From Planctomycetota bacterium (GTDB taxonomy: Bacteria > Planctomycetota > Planctomycetia > Pirellulales > PNKZ01): DNA of 64,000 nt. Location of the stretch: positions 1 to 64,000 of the forward strand of contig JAFEBQ010000012.1 in NCBI GenBank assembly GCA_018242585.1, in the 5' to 3' direction. Position 1 is the stretch's first letter. Each line of letters starts with the position of its first letter. The translations under genes were made by a program, and so were the position numbers. The notes beneath the pieces are model-generated. The model was not told the origin of the DNA and did no database searches. It saw only the letters and a list, made by a program, of their open reading frames with translations. This document shows, piece after piece, positions 9,287 to 18,162 of the stretch.

Positions 9287-10045
9287 CTACGCCGCCTGTG
9301 CCAGCGATGGTTGCACTGTATTGTTGTACGCAGCGATGACTTGTTCGGTTGGCCCGAGCATGCGAACTCGGCCGTGATCCATCCAGATAAGCCGATTACA
9401 CAAACCTTGCAGCGCCGACATGTCGTGACTGGCTAGAACGACAATCTGGGCCGACTGAATCATCGTTTCCATCCTGCGGCGGGCCTTTTCCTGAAAGGCG
9501 CGATCGCCGGCACTGAGAATTTCGTCGACGATCAGGATTTCAGGCTCGACGGAGGTGGCAATGGCAAAGCCCAGACGAACGGTCATGCCGGTCGAGTAAT
9601 AGCGAACGGGCATATCGAGATATTGCCCCAATTCACTGAAATCGGCGATGGCCTGAATACGCTTGGCGATCGTCCGCGGTGTTTCGCCTTGCAAAAAGCT
9701 ACGGTAGGAAATGTTTTCCCAACCAGAAGCATCGGGCTCGAACCCAAGCGTTACATCAAACAGCGCGCTCACTCGCCCGTTCACATCGCACGTGCCATGC
9801 GTGGGAGGGTAAACTCCGGCCAGCGTCTTGAGCAGCGTGCTTTTGCCGGCGCCGTTGTGACCGATAACGCCCAGCCGATCTCCCTCGCTGATCTCGAAGT
9901 TCAAAGCGTCGAGCGCTTTAACCGTGATACGCGGGTTCACGTTCTTGCGGAACATGCCCCGCACCACAAACTCCTTGAGCGACATACGTCCCAAGCGGCG
10001 CACATCGAAGCTAACACAAACGTCGTCGAGTCGAATGTGGGCCAT
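9287..10045 (-). CDS. wzt: Polysaccharide ABC exporter, ATP-binding subunit (Wzt/TagH type)
   Basis: This 252-residue ABC ATPase has Walker A GHNGAGKST at residues 62-70, the variant signature YYSTGMTVRLGFA typical of polysaccharide and teichoic-acid exporters, and Walker B ILIVDEILSAGD, followed by a switch histidine in ASHDM. It powers export of a lipid-linked glycan across the inner membrane. The protein ends soon after the nucleotide-binding domain, so it lacks the C-terminal carbohydrate-binding domain that some Wzt proteins use to recognise a capped O-antigen. It lies 100 bases downstream of the permease gene on the same strand. Confidence 0.93.
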   Translation of the reverse strand: MAHIRLDDVCVSFDVRRLGRMSLKEFVVRGMFRKNVNPRITVKALDALNFEISEGDRLGVIGHNGAGKSTLLKTLAGVYPPTHGTCDVNGRVSALFDVTLGFEPDASGWENISYRSFLQGETPRTIAKRIQAIADFSELGQYLDMPVRYYSTGMTVRLGFAIATSVEPEILIVDEILSAGDRAFQEKARRRMETMIQSAQIVVLASHDMSALQGLCNRLIWMDHGRVRMLGPTEQVIAAYNNTVQPSLAQAA

Positions 10046-10145
10046 ACCGTGGTTTCTTCGGTGATTTGAAGTTAGCTGCCGTCATTACGGGCGGTGCGTT
10101 GTCGCGAGGCCAGTTGTTTGGCCTCGAGGTCTGCCGTTCGACCTG

Positions 10146-10937
10146 CTAGAGGAAAAAGATCAGCCGGCGTTCCACTCGCGACAGAATCCAACCGGCCAGC
10201 GCTACCAGCACGCACGTCGTCGCCCCGGTCAACAACCAGGCGTGCAGCGTGGCCAGCCGGCAGTCAAGGATCGGAGCGCGAATCAGCTCGAGCGCCGCAG
10301 CCAGGGGATTCCATTTGATCAACCAGCTCATGCCATGATCGTTGAGCAGTCCGGGCGAATAGAAGACTGGCGTCAAATAAAACGTCATCTGCAATCCAAC
10401 CTGAACCAAGTGTTGCATGTCGGGAAAAATGACATTTACAACACCCATGCAAACGGCGACGGACCAGGCCAGCACGAAAAGTAGGGCCAGCGCTGGTACC
10501 ACGCTCCACAGATGCAGCAGGTGTTGAGGGCCGCGCAAACAAACCACCATGGCCAACAGCACCAACAAGCCAATGGCAAAATGCAGTGCCATCCCCAGCG
10601 TCACGCGGAGCGGATAAATGGCTAACGGCGCCGGATGTTGGCGGATGTAGATTTCGCTCTGGAAAAAACACTGGCAGCCTTCCGACGTACAGCCAGTCAC
10701 AAAGCTCCAGAATGCTAGGCCTGACAACACGTACGGCGCGTAGGTGACGACGTCTTCGTGGAACAACTGCGAGAAGACGACGCAAAACACCGTGGTCATG
10801 GCGATCGGGTTCATCAGCGACCAGCCAATGCCCAGCCAACTGCGGCGATAGCGGCGGCGCAGGTCGACCTTGACCAACGACATCCAAAAGTACCGCTTGG
10901 ACCAGATCGAAGAGAAATAGTCGGACGTTGCTATCAT
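10146..10937 (-). CDS. wzm: Polysaccharide ABC-2 exporter, permease subunit (Wzm type)
   Basis: This 263-residue ABC-2 permease has an amphipathic basic N-terminus (KVDLRRRYRRSWLGIGW), then about six membrane helices, in the layout of Wzm/TagG proteins. The ATG at 10937 is preferred over a GTG at 10955, because a GGGAAG site is spaced about ten bases before the ATG. With the downstream ATPase it forms the inner-membrane exporter for the glycan made by this region. No flippase/polymerase (Wzx/Wzy) pair was recognised nearby, which favours ABC-dependent export. It is read divergently from the next glycosyltransferase over about 270 bases. Confidence 0.92.
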   Translation of the reverse strand: MIATSDYFSSIWSKRYFWMSLVKVDLRRRYRRSWLGIGWSLMNPIAMTTVFCVVFSQLFHEDVVTYAPYVLSGLAFWSFVTGCTSEGCQCFFQSEIYIRQHPAPLAIYPLRVTLGMALHFAIGLLVLLAMVVCLRGPQHLLHLWSVVPALALLFVLAWSVAVCMGVVNVIFPDMQHLVQVGLQMTFYLTPVFYSPGLLNDHGMSWLIKWNPLAAALELIRAPILDCRLATLHAWLLTGATTCVLVALAGWILSRVERRLIFFL

Positions 10938-11205
10938 GGGCGTTGCACTTCCCACTCCAGGGTTCGGAACGAGGGTGGCGAATATTATCAGCCCGCTTGT
11001 TTCGTATCAACAGCGCCCCTGCGTTGCAACTGGGCCGTGCATCTTGCGGCACGCTTCGGGGAGACTGAATTGCGCTTGCTAGCGTGGGGTGATTGGCTCG
11101 CCAACGCATCGAGAAGAAGTCGTCTTCATCGCGCGCCGTAAATCTGGCACAATCGCACGCCACACGCTCCGAGTTTGGTTTTGCCCGATTGGGAGTTCCC
11201 CTTCC

Positions 11206-12252
11206 ATGTCTCTTGGTCCGCTGGCGCCTCGATTGAATCGCTCAACTGAGGCAGAGCTTGACGAATTGCCTGCAGGGGCAGCCAGCATCGCCGTCGTGAT
11301 TGTTAACTACAATGGTCGGCATTACCTGGGCCAATGTCTCGACCACCTGGCCGCTCAAACCTTGCGGGCCAAGCGCGTCATCGTGGTCGATAATGCCAGC
11401 AGTGACGAATCGCTGGTGGCGGGCGAACGCCACTACCCCACGGTGGAAGTCATTCGGTTGCCCAAGAATATTGGCTTCGCGGCGGCGAACAATGTCGCCA
11501 TCCGACTGGCGACTGATTGCCGCTGGGTGGCGCTGCTGAACGCCGACGCATTTCCCGAACCAGCCTGGCTGGAAAAGCTACACCATGCGACGGTCGACTC
11601 GCCCGAAGTGGCCGTCTTGGGATGCACCCTGGTTCAGGCCAACGATCCAGCCGCGCTCGACGGAACTGGCGACGTCTACCACGTGAGCGGGGTGGCCTGG
11701 CGTCGCGACTGGGGACGGCCGGTGTCGAACATGCGTCGTACCTCGGCAGGAACGGTCGGGCCGTGCGCCGCCGCAGCCATGTATCGTCGCGACGCATTAT
11801 TAGACGTCAACGGCTTTGACGAGGATTTCTTCTGCTATCTCGAAGACGTTGATTTGGGACTGCGTTTGCGGCTCGCCGGCTACCAGTATCGGCACGTTTC
11901 GGACGCCACAGTGCGTCACGTGGGATCGGCCATCACCGTCAAGCATAGCGACTTCTACTTGTATCATGGTCACCGGAATCTTCCCTGGGTTTATGTCAAG
12001 AACATGCCTGGCGTGTTGTTCTGGCTGTTTTTGCCACAACATTTGTTGTTGAATCTGGCCAGCGTCGTCTACTTTGCCTTGCGCGGGCGCGGTCGAGTCC
12101 TGTTGCGCGCCAAGCGTGATGCCATTGGCGGCTTGCCACGTTTCTTGCGCAAGCGTCGACAACAAGCCGCGCAACGGAAAGTCTCATTGGCAGCCACGTT
12201 AAAGATGCTCAATTGCGGAGCATTTCTGGCCTACGCTCGTAGCTGGCGCTAG
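11206..12252 (+). CDS. GT2 glycosyltransferase, rhamnosyltransferase-like
   Basis: This 348-residue protein starts at the ATG at 11206. The frame is open upstream, but those codons lack family similarity. The GT-A domain begins at about residue 29 with VVIVNYNGRHYL, followed by VDNASSDES, LPKNIGFAAANN and a divalent-metal region LLNADAFPEP. The acceptor-side segment GFDEDFFCYLEDVDLGLRL near residue 210 is typical of WbbL/RfbN-like transferases that add rhamnose or similar sugars. A hydrophobic region (VLFWLFLPQHLLLNL) follows and may attach it to the membrane. Its role is to add a sugar to the growing surface glycan; donor and acceptor are not determinable. Confidence 0.9.
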   Translation: MSLGPLAPRLNRSTEAELDELPAGAASIAVVIVNYNGRHYLGQCLDHLAAQTLRAKRVIVVDNASSDESLVAGERHYPTVEVIRLPKNIGFAAANNVAIRLATDCRWVALLNADAFPEPAWLEKLHHATVDSPEVAVLGCTLVQANDPAALDGTGDVYHVSGVAWRRDWGRPVSNMRRTSAGTVGPCAAAAMYRRDALLDVNGFDEDFFCYLEDVDLGLRLRLAGYQYRHVSDATVRHVGSAITVKHSDFYLYHGHRNLPWVYVKNMPGVLFWLFLPQHLLLNLASVVYFALRGRGRVLLRAKRDAIGGLPRFLRKRRQQAAQRKVSLAATLKMLNCGAFLAYARSWR

Positions 12253-12336
12253 AACCGTTGATGCGGCACGAGTCGCTGCTAACACCCGCCGACAAGAGCT
12301 GTGAAACCCTCTTAGGTTCAACTTGGAACTGCTTGT

Positions 12337-13737
12337 ATGAGACCACGAACCAGCCATCCAGTCTTGGCGGCCCAGGGTGATTTAACGGTTGGCACTGCGC
12401 TAGCGCCGACAACTACGAACGATTGTCCAGCGGCCGACATCGCTCCCAATACTCGTGCAGGGGTTAACGTGCTAGGCCCGTTCGGTTATCCCTCGGGTCT
12501 GCAAGTGTCCACGTTGTCCACGGTCAGGGCGCTGCGGTTACTGGGTACGCCAGTGTCCTGCCGGGATGTGCCGGTGCGACCTGAGGTTGAGTTGTCGCGC
12601 CAAAGTGAGTACCTCGGACAAGAGGCGTTTGACGTCAGCATCTTGCATTTGCAACCCGATTTGATGTTCGATACCAGCTACGAGCGGGCCCGCCTCCGGC
12701 CGCGCGACGATGTCTATCGCATTGGAATCTGGTATTGGGAGTTGAGCAATGTGCCCGCCGAATGGCCCCGACAAGCGCTGCTGCTCGACGAGATTTGGGC
12801 GCCAACGCGATTCATCGCCGACGCGCTGAGCAACACCATGCCAGTTCCGGTGACGTACATGCTGCCAGGCTTGGAATTACCGCGGTTCCCGGTGAAGTCG
12901 CGGTGCGAGTTTGGACTTCCCGACGATCACTATCTGTTTCTCTTTGCCTTCGACATGCGGAGTTCGATGGAGCGAAAGAACCCGATTGCGTTGATCCGCG
13001 CCTTTCGCCAGGCATTCTCGCCGAACGAGAAAGTCTCGCTGGCGATTAAGGTCGCGTGTGGCGACCGTGATCCGCGGGCATTAGCGCAGCTCAAGCGCGA
13101 AGCGGCCGGCATCAATGTCGTGATTATCGAGCAGTTCATGACGCACGAAGACGCTTATGGTCTGATTAACGCCTGCGACTGCTTTGCCTCGTTTCATCGT
13201 TCAGAAGGCTTCGGCCTTTGCATCGCCGAGGCGATGGCGATGGGCAAGCCGGTCATCGCCACCGGCTATTCAGGCAACATGGACTTCATGACCAGCGACG
13301 ATACGCTGCTGGTGAACTACGAACTCGCGTCGCTGGAATATGACATCCCGCCTTACCGCCAAGGGAACCTGTGGGCCAAGCCATCGGTCGCTCATGGCAC
13401 CGAATGTCTGCGCTGGGTTTATGAGCACCCGGCCGAGGCCCGGGCCTTGGGCAAGCGCGGTCAGCAATTGGTGCGCCGGGTGTTATCGCTCGAGTCGGCG
13501 GCGCGCCGGATGAGCGACCGGCTGGCTCAGATCAGGCAATTGCCACGTCGAATCAACCAGCGTCCTAAGAAGATGTTTCGATTCGATTGCGCCGGCCAGC
13601 CGACCGGGCGCATCTCTCGGGCGCTTGCCAAGGTGGGACGTCACCTGCGCTACTATGGGGCTGCCCCGACAGTACAGCGCTCGGCTCAGGAATGCCAGCG
13701 GTTTGCCTCGCGACAATGGCGCCGCATCTTTAGCTAG
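12337..13737 (+). CDS. GT4-type glycosyltransferase (GT-B fold)
   Basis: This 466-residue protein has a GT-B fold. The C-terminal donor domain carries the E-x7-E type motif in SEGFGLCIAEAMAMGKPVIAT near residue 288, the hallmark of GT4 retaining transferases, followed by YSGNMDF. The N-terminal domain holds GPFGYPSGLQ and the region IWYWELSNVP. An unstructured stretch of about 45 residues precedes the first domain, so the real start may be internal, but no better site with a ribosome signal was seen. A basic C-terminal extension of about 60 residues follows the domain. It is co-oriented with the preceding GT2 gene, 84 bases downstream, and convergent with gmd. Confidence 0.9.
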   Translation: MRPRTSHPVLAAQGDLTVGTALAPTTTNDCPAADIAPNTRAGVNVLGPFGYPSGLQVSTLSTVRALRLLGTPVSCRDVPVRPEVELSRQSEYLGQEAFDVSILHLQPDLMFDTSYERARLRPRDDVYRIGIWYWELSNVPAEWPRQALLLDEIWAPTRFIADALSNTMPVPVTYMLPGLELPRFPVKSRCEFGLPDDHYLFLFAFDMRSSMERKNPIALIRAFRQAFSPNEKVSLAIKVACGDRDPRALAQLKREAAGINVVIIEQFMTHEDAYGLINACDCFASFHRSEGFGLCIAEAMAMGKPVIATGYSGNMDFMTSDDTLLVNYELASLEYDIPPYRQGNLWAKPSVAHGTECLRWVYEHPAEARALGKRGQQLVRRVLSLESAARRMSDRLAQIRQLPRRINQRPKKMFRFDCAGQPTGRISRALAKVGRHLRYYGAAPTVQRSAQECQRFASRQWRRIFS

Positions 13738-13830
13738 AGAACGAGCCGGGCGTCTGGAACCTGGCGCGGACGGTGGGCGTACGTCGCCGCCGAGAACGTG
13801 AGCAAGCGGCTGCGCGATGGCTCAAAGCGG

Positions 13831-14823
13831 TCAGGCGGCCAGCCTGATGGGCGCTTTCGCCCCTGACTTTAAAAGGTCGAGATCGGCGTCGACCATCGTG
13901 GTCACCAGCGTCTCGAATCGCATCTCGGGCATCCAGCCAAACCGCTTTCGCGCCTTGGTGTAGTCGCCCAGCAGCAGATCGACCTCGGTGGGTCGATAGA
14001 ACTTGGGATCGATGGCGACGTAGTCTTTCCAGTCCAACCCCACGTGATCGAACGCCAGGCGTACGAACTCTTCGACGGAATGAGTTTCATTCGTGGCGAT
14101 GACGTAGTCGTCGGGAGCGTCTTGCTGCAGCATCATCCACATCGCTCGGACGTAATCGCCGGCGTAGCCCCAATCGCGCAGCGCCTGAAGATTGCCCAGG
14201 CGCAGCTCGCTGGCCAAGCCCAGCTTGATTTGGGCGACGCCGTGGCTGATCTTGCGTGTGACGAATTCGAGGCCGCGGCGCGGCGATTCGTGATTGAACA
14301 GAATTCCCGAGCAAGCGAATAGCTGATAGCTTTCGCGGTAGTTGACCGTGATGTAATGACCGTAAACCTTGGCCACGCCGTAGGGGCTGCGCGGGTAGAA
14401 CGGCGTGGTTTCCCGCTGGGGCGTTTCGCGCACCCGGCCGAACATCTCGCTCGAGCTGGCTTGGTAAAAACGAATCTGGTCGTTCACTTCGCGAATCGCA
14501 TCCAGCATCCGGGTGACGCCCAGTCCGGTGACTTCGGAAGTCAGCACCGGTTGCTCCCAACTGGTGGGCACAAAGCTTTGCGCGGCGAGATTGTAGATTT
14601 CCGTGGGCCGCACCGCGTCGATCAAGCGAATCAGCGACAATTGATCGAGCACGTCTCCCTGGTGCAAACTGATGCGGTCTTTGAGATGGGCAATGCGTTC
14701 AAGATTCTCGCTGCTCGACCGGCGCATCATGCCGTGAACGCGATAGCCTTTCGACAACAAGAACTCGGCCAGATACGACCCGTCTTGACCGGTGATTCCA
14801 GTGATCAGAGCCGTGCCTGCCAT
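13831..14823 (-). CDS. gmd: GDP-mannose 4,6-dehydratase
   Basis: This 330-residue extended SDR enzyme converts GDP-D-mannose to GDP-4-keto-6-deoxy-D-mannose, the first step to GDP-L-fucose or GDP-rhamnose. The ATG at 14823 starts directly at the NAD(P)-binding motif [14 protein letters not shown]. Also visible are the GMD-specific MMRRSSSEN segment, the catalytic region [13 protein letters not shown] (the Tyr-x3-Lys pair) and FNHESPRRG. The length and all motifs fit the family. Its partner fcl is about 23 kb away at 38299-39261, within the same polysaccharide region, so the GDP-L-fucose route is complete in the window. Confidence 0.97.
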   Translation of the reverse strand: MAGTALITGITGQDGSYLAEFLLSKGYRVHGMMRRSSSENLERIAHLKDRISLHQGDVLDQLSLIRLIDAVRPTEIYNLAAQSFVPTSWEQPVLTSEVTGLGVTRMLDAIREVNDQIRFYQASSSEMFGRVRETPQRETTPFYPRSPYGVAKVYGHYITVNYRESYQLFACSGILFNHESPRRGLEFVTRKISHGVAQIKLGLASELRLGNLQALRDWGYAGDYVRAMWMMLQQDAPDDYVIATNETHSVEEFVRLAFDHVGLDWKDYVAIDPKFYRPTEVDLLLGDYTKARKRFGWMPEMRFETLVTTMVDADLDLLKSGAKAPIRLAA

Positions 14824-15034
14824 CCTGAGTCCTTCCGTGATCTTCGCGTGACTGACCGCTCGCCGCACATACGTTGCCAGTGGTTCAGGGGGCGGCGATA
14901 TCGATGCTTGCAGAGGTTGTCGGTGCGGCAATATATCGGGGTGGTAAAAGCAGGGTCAAGTTCACTTTCAGCACGTCGGCCGCGGTAATGCTGGTCCGAC
15001 GAGCATCAGGCGACGCCGCCCTTTGCTAGCACCA

Positions 15035-15865
15035 TCATGCGGCGCGACGGACTGGCTCGACGCCGAGTTGGCCCGCTTGTTCCTGGCGTCGCAGCGAATG
15101 TCGCAGCGCAAAGATGTAAGCAAAGGTGCGGCGCACCAGACGCATCTTGCCGCGGAGCGTGCCGCCCCCCTTGGCCTCGCCATGCTTGCGCAGGCCAAAA
15201 TCGACCGGCAACTCGAGCACTGGCCGCTGGTGTTGCGCCGCCTGGTACAGCGCGTACAAGTCCAGCGAGAAGTCATCGGGCGGCGCTGGCAGCAACTCGA
15301 GGAACGAGCGATGAAACAGCTTGGGCTGGGCATTGATATCATGCAGCGGAGTCTGCAAGGCCAGCGAAGCCACGACCCCCATTCCCCAGGTGAAGAACCG
15401 GTCGACCACGCCTCGCCCGCGTCGCCGACCGCGGATCAACGTGCCCTTCGGGTCGGGCGCCTGGCCAAGCTGCTGAAAGCCCAGCAATACATCAAGCGGA
15501 TCCGTTTGTAAATCGGCATGCGTCCAGGCCAGGTACGCGCCGCGACAATCGCGGAGACCGGAGACGATGCCGTAGCCATAGCCTTGATTGACGGGTACAT
15601 GAACAGCGCGGGCGAAGGCGTTTTCCGGTTTGGCCAGTTCGCTGGCCAGCGCTTCCGCCGAGCGGTCAGTCGAACCGTTGTTGACCAGTACGACTTCGAC
15701 GTCACCTCGCCCGGCGAGGACCGCGCGAAACCGTTCCAGAATCAAAGGGATGTTGCCAGATTCGTTGTAACATGGCACAACGATCGAAAGCTGGCAGGCC
15801 GTCGCTGACTGACGCTGATAGGCGCTGCCAGATGCTGAATCGGGGAGTGCGGCAGATGAGCTCAT
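15035..15865 (-). CDS. GT2 glycosyltransferase, dolichyl-phosphate mannose synthase-like
   Basis: This 276-residue protein has a GT-A domain starting with LSIVVPCYNESGNIP, followed by VLVNNGSTDRS, the dolichol-phosphate-mannose-synthase style segment NQGYGYGIVSGL, and the metal-binding WTHADLQTDP. It lacks the C-terminal membrane helices of longer DPM-like enzymes. It probably moves a sugar from a nucleotide donor to a polyprenyl phosphate or glycan acceptor. The ATG at 15865 is used because the frame upstream runs over the divergent 2H phosphoesterase gene. The two start codons are only 41 bases apart, so they share a compact promoter region. It is upstream of gmd in the same direction, with a 211-base gap. 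Confidence 0.89.
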   Translation of the reverse strand: MSSSAALPDSASGSAYQRQSATACQLSIVVPCYNESGNIPLILERFRAVLAGRGDVEVVLVNNGSTDRSAEALASELAKPENAFARAVHVPVNQGYGYGIVSGLRDCRGAYLAWTHADLQTDPLDVLLGFQQLGQAPDPKGTLIRGRRRGRGVVDRFFTWGMGVVASLALQTPLHDINAQPKLFHRSFLELLPAPPDDFSLDLYALYQAAQHQRPVLELPVDFGLRKHGEAKGGGTLRGKMRLVRRTFAYIFALRHSLRRQEQAGQLGVEPVRRAA

Positions 15866-15906
15866 CGGCAAGTTTCCATTTCTTCTTCTGATTGGCGCCG
15901 GCAACG

Positions 15907-16554
15907 ATGAATCGTCAGGCTGATTCGGTTCCCCTGTTCTTCTCGCTTGAGCCGGACCCGGCATTGACGACGTTGATCCTCGACTACAAGCAGCGCACTC
16001 GTCGCGTCGCGGGGGACCAGCTTTACCTTTCCGATCCACCCCACTTGACGGTTTACCTGGCCGCGTTTGCCAGTTCTGCAAAACTGGACGAGGCCTGGGA
16101 CCGAATCGTCGGGCGACTCGTCGCGCCGACGTTCGAGATCACCGGCTGGCACTTGTTCGAACAGGACGCGCTGACGGGGAGGCAAACGCTCGTGTGCGAT
16201 CTGTGCGCCGCAGACCGTGACATTTTTCGCGCTCTGCAGCGAACGGTCGTGGACGCGGCCGCGCCGTGGCGTGACCGCCGTGCGACCGAGCAACGATATG
16301 CTGGGCGGTTGGATCGCTTGCAGCATGTCGAACGCGAACAGGTAGAGCGAGTCGGGTTTCCCTTCGTCGGCGACGGCTGGCATCCGCATTTTTCGATTGC
16401 CTCGATCGCCACCGGCGACTGGCCGCGGGTCAGAGCCGAGTTGTGGAACGACCCGCCACGGGGAAGATTCACCTGTCCACGCTTGCAGTTGTACGAGCTT
16501 CATGACGGGCATCCGAGGCTGGTACGCTCAAGCAGCCTGGCGACGGGCGTTTGA
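15907..16554 (+). CDS. 2H phosphoesterase (2'-5' RNA ligase family) protein
   Basis: This 215-residue protein carries the two H-x-[ST]-x motifs that define the 2H phosphoesterase superfamily: H46-L-T48-V and H161-F-S163-I. Members hydrolyse or ligate 2'-5' or cyclic phosphodiester bonds. The ATG at 15907 is chosen over a TTG 15 bases upstream. Its last 27 bases overlap the 3' end of the GDPD-like gene on the other strand. Its presence among polysaccharide genes is unexpected; whether it acts on RNA or on a cyclic sugar phosphate cannot be told from sequence. Confidence 0.85.
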   Translation: MNRQADSVPLFFSLEPDPALTTLILDYKQRTRRVAGDQLYLSDPPHLTVYLAAFASSAKLDEAWDRIVGRLVAPTFEITGWHLFEQDALTGRQTLVCDLCAADRDIFRALQRTVVDAAAPWRDRRATEQRYAGRLDRLQHVEREQVERVGFPFVGDGWHPHFSIASIATGDWPRVRAELWNDPPRGRFTCPRLQLYELHDGHPRLVRSSSLATGV

Positions 16555-17139
16555 GCCGAGCGCTGCTTGCCACAAATCGGGGCGCTTGGTGCAAACGGCG
16601 TCGACCGAAAAGGGCGCCAATTGCAGCGCGTACTGCGAAATGGTGGTGACCGGCCGTCCTTGCAACTCGGGCGAAACCGCACAAAACCGAAAGTGTCGCT
16701 TTAGCCGAGCATAGCTGTCCGGTTCGAAGGGCATGGTCGTAAAGCAATCGACCCAGACCCAGTCCACTTTGCCCGCCATGGCCAGGCAGCTTTCCACCGG
16801 CTCGTATTCCGAGAACCGCATGGCGATGCGCGATTCGCCCTGGGAACTGAGCAGGCGAATCATGGGAAACGAGCTATCGAGAAAGAAGTAGTTTTCAATG
16901 CCGTGGGCTTGTAGCAACTCGAGCGCGCGGTGCTCGATGCGCTCGCTCTTGATGTTCAGAATCATCAGTCCGTGGCGATAGTGCTTCAAGTAGTCCGCGA
17001 AGCGCTCGCCATCGGTGAAGGGGTCGTGCTGCAGAATGAGTTCGCCACCCTGATCGCGCAAGTCGAGCTCAACGCCGTGCTCGACGGGAACGTCGGCCAA
17101 CTGTCGGATATTGTTAATCCGGTGATGAATGAACAGCAT
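16528..17139 (-). CDS. Glycerophosphodiester phosphodiesterase-like protein
   Basis: This 203-residue protein resembles the TIM-barrel GDPD/PI-PLC-like superfamily. The expected active-site pattern is present near the N-terminus: HHR at residues 5-7, Glu24 and Asp26 in VELDLR, and His38 in QHDPF. These positions match the catalytic His, metal-binding Glu/Asp and second His of GDPD enzymes. There is no signal peptide, so it should be cytosolic. It is shorter than typical GDPDs (about 240-300 residues). It ends inside the 3' end of the convergent 2H phosphoesterase gene, so two predicted phosphodiesterases sit back to back. The substrate could be a glycerol-phosphate or sugar-phosphate diester. 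Confidence 0.82.
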   Translation of the reverse strand: MLFIHHRINNIRQLADVPVEHGVELDLRDQGGELILQHDPFTDGERFADYLKHYRHGLMILNIKSERIEHRALELLQAHGIENYFFLDSSFPMIRLLSSQGESRIAMRFSEYEPVESCLAMAGKVDWVWVDCFTTMPFEPDSYARLKRHFRFCAVSPELQGRPVTTISQYALQLAPFSVDAVCTKRPDLWQAALGSNARRQAA

Positions 17140-17208
17140 CGCGGTTCGCTATCGAGGAATACCGACTTGCCGGCCTGGTAGAATAGCGCGGACGCAAACT
17201 GAGCTCGC

Positions 17209-17943
17209 TCAAGCAGCGAGGGCTTGCCGTTGTTCGGCTGTTTTTGCGACGATGAACGCTTGGCCGCCATAGCCGTAGTCGAGCAGACGACGGAAAACGA
17301 GTTCGGGATGGGACTTTTGAAAGTTGGCGAATGCTCCGGCCACGCCGCGCTCGTTCGAACCTGCATAGGCAAAAAAGTCGTCCAGCACGATGACGCTGCC
17401 AGGTTGCAACACTGGGGCCATGAACTCGAGCGCCACGCGCGCCGGTTCACCCAGGTCACAGTCGATCAGCGCCACGGCGATCTTTTGAATGCCGAGTTCA
17501 TCGGGTGTTTTCTTGCCAATCGTGTCTTCAATATAGCCCGGCAAGACGTCCCATTCGGCGCGGCGACCGAATTGACCCGAGAGACGGCTCAATGTTTTCT
17601 GGTAACTGCTCTTAAATTCACCCGGCCGAAAGAACGGATGCTGGTCCGCGTCGGTCGAATAACGAAAGCCCTCGAAAGAATCGAAGCCCCAGAATTTGCG
17701 CGGCTGCGCCTCTTGGCCCTTGGTCGATTCATGGCATTCAAGCGCCGCGATGAACGACGAACCCTCGTACATGCCGAATTCCAAGTAATCGCCCGCGACC
17801 GCTTCGCAGTTGGCGAGATAGAACGCCTTTTTCAAAGCGCGGACTTTTTCGACATTGTGCTCGATCGGCACGCTCAGCCTGGCGATTCGCTTGATGACGA
17901 ACGATTGTAACCATTGACTGTTCTGGGCGATGAAGCCAAGCAT
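17209..17943 (-). CDS. TylF/MycF-type sugar O-methyltransferase
   Basis: This 244-residue class I SAM methyltransferase resembles the macrocin O-methyltransferase (TylF) family. Seen in order are the SAM-binding loop LEFGMYEGSS (residues 54-63), the family segment FWGFDSFEGF, and the metal-binding acidic region LIDCDLGEPA near residue 160 with LQPGSVIVLDDF about 25 residues later. TylF enzymes methylate sugar hydroxyls using Mg2+. Here it probably methylates a deoxysugar of the surface glycan. The ATG at 17943 is used because upstream codons in frame show no similarity. It lies 69 bases upstream of the GDPD-like gene in the same direction. Confidence 0.9.
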   Translation of the reverse strand: MLGFIAQNSQWLQSFVIKRIARLSVPIEHNVEKVRALKKAFYLANCEAVAGDYLEFGMYEGSSFIAALECHESTKGQEAQPRKFWGFDSFEGFRYSTDADQHPFFRPGEFKSSYQKTLSRLSGQFGRRAEWDVLPGYIEDTIGKKTPDELGIQKIAVALIDCDLGEPARVALEFMAPVLQPGSVIVLDDFFAYAGSNERGVAGAFANFQKSHPELVFRRLLDYGYGGQAFIVAKTAEQRQALAA

Positions 17944-18162
17944 GCGTTGGTCTCTAGTCGGGCGTTTTAAACAGTAATGCCGAGGGCAAAACCTATCGCG
18001 GCATACTAGCTGCATCAAGATCAATCGTTTTGGTTGACTGTCTACAGCGTCTTAGCCGCGGGTGATAGCGGCAACGGCTTGCTGCTAGCGGTGACCGCAT
18101 CGATTAAGTTCCGCTGGATTTCGTCTTCTCGAACGCCGTATGACGGAGATAAAACTTGCTCC

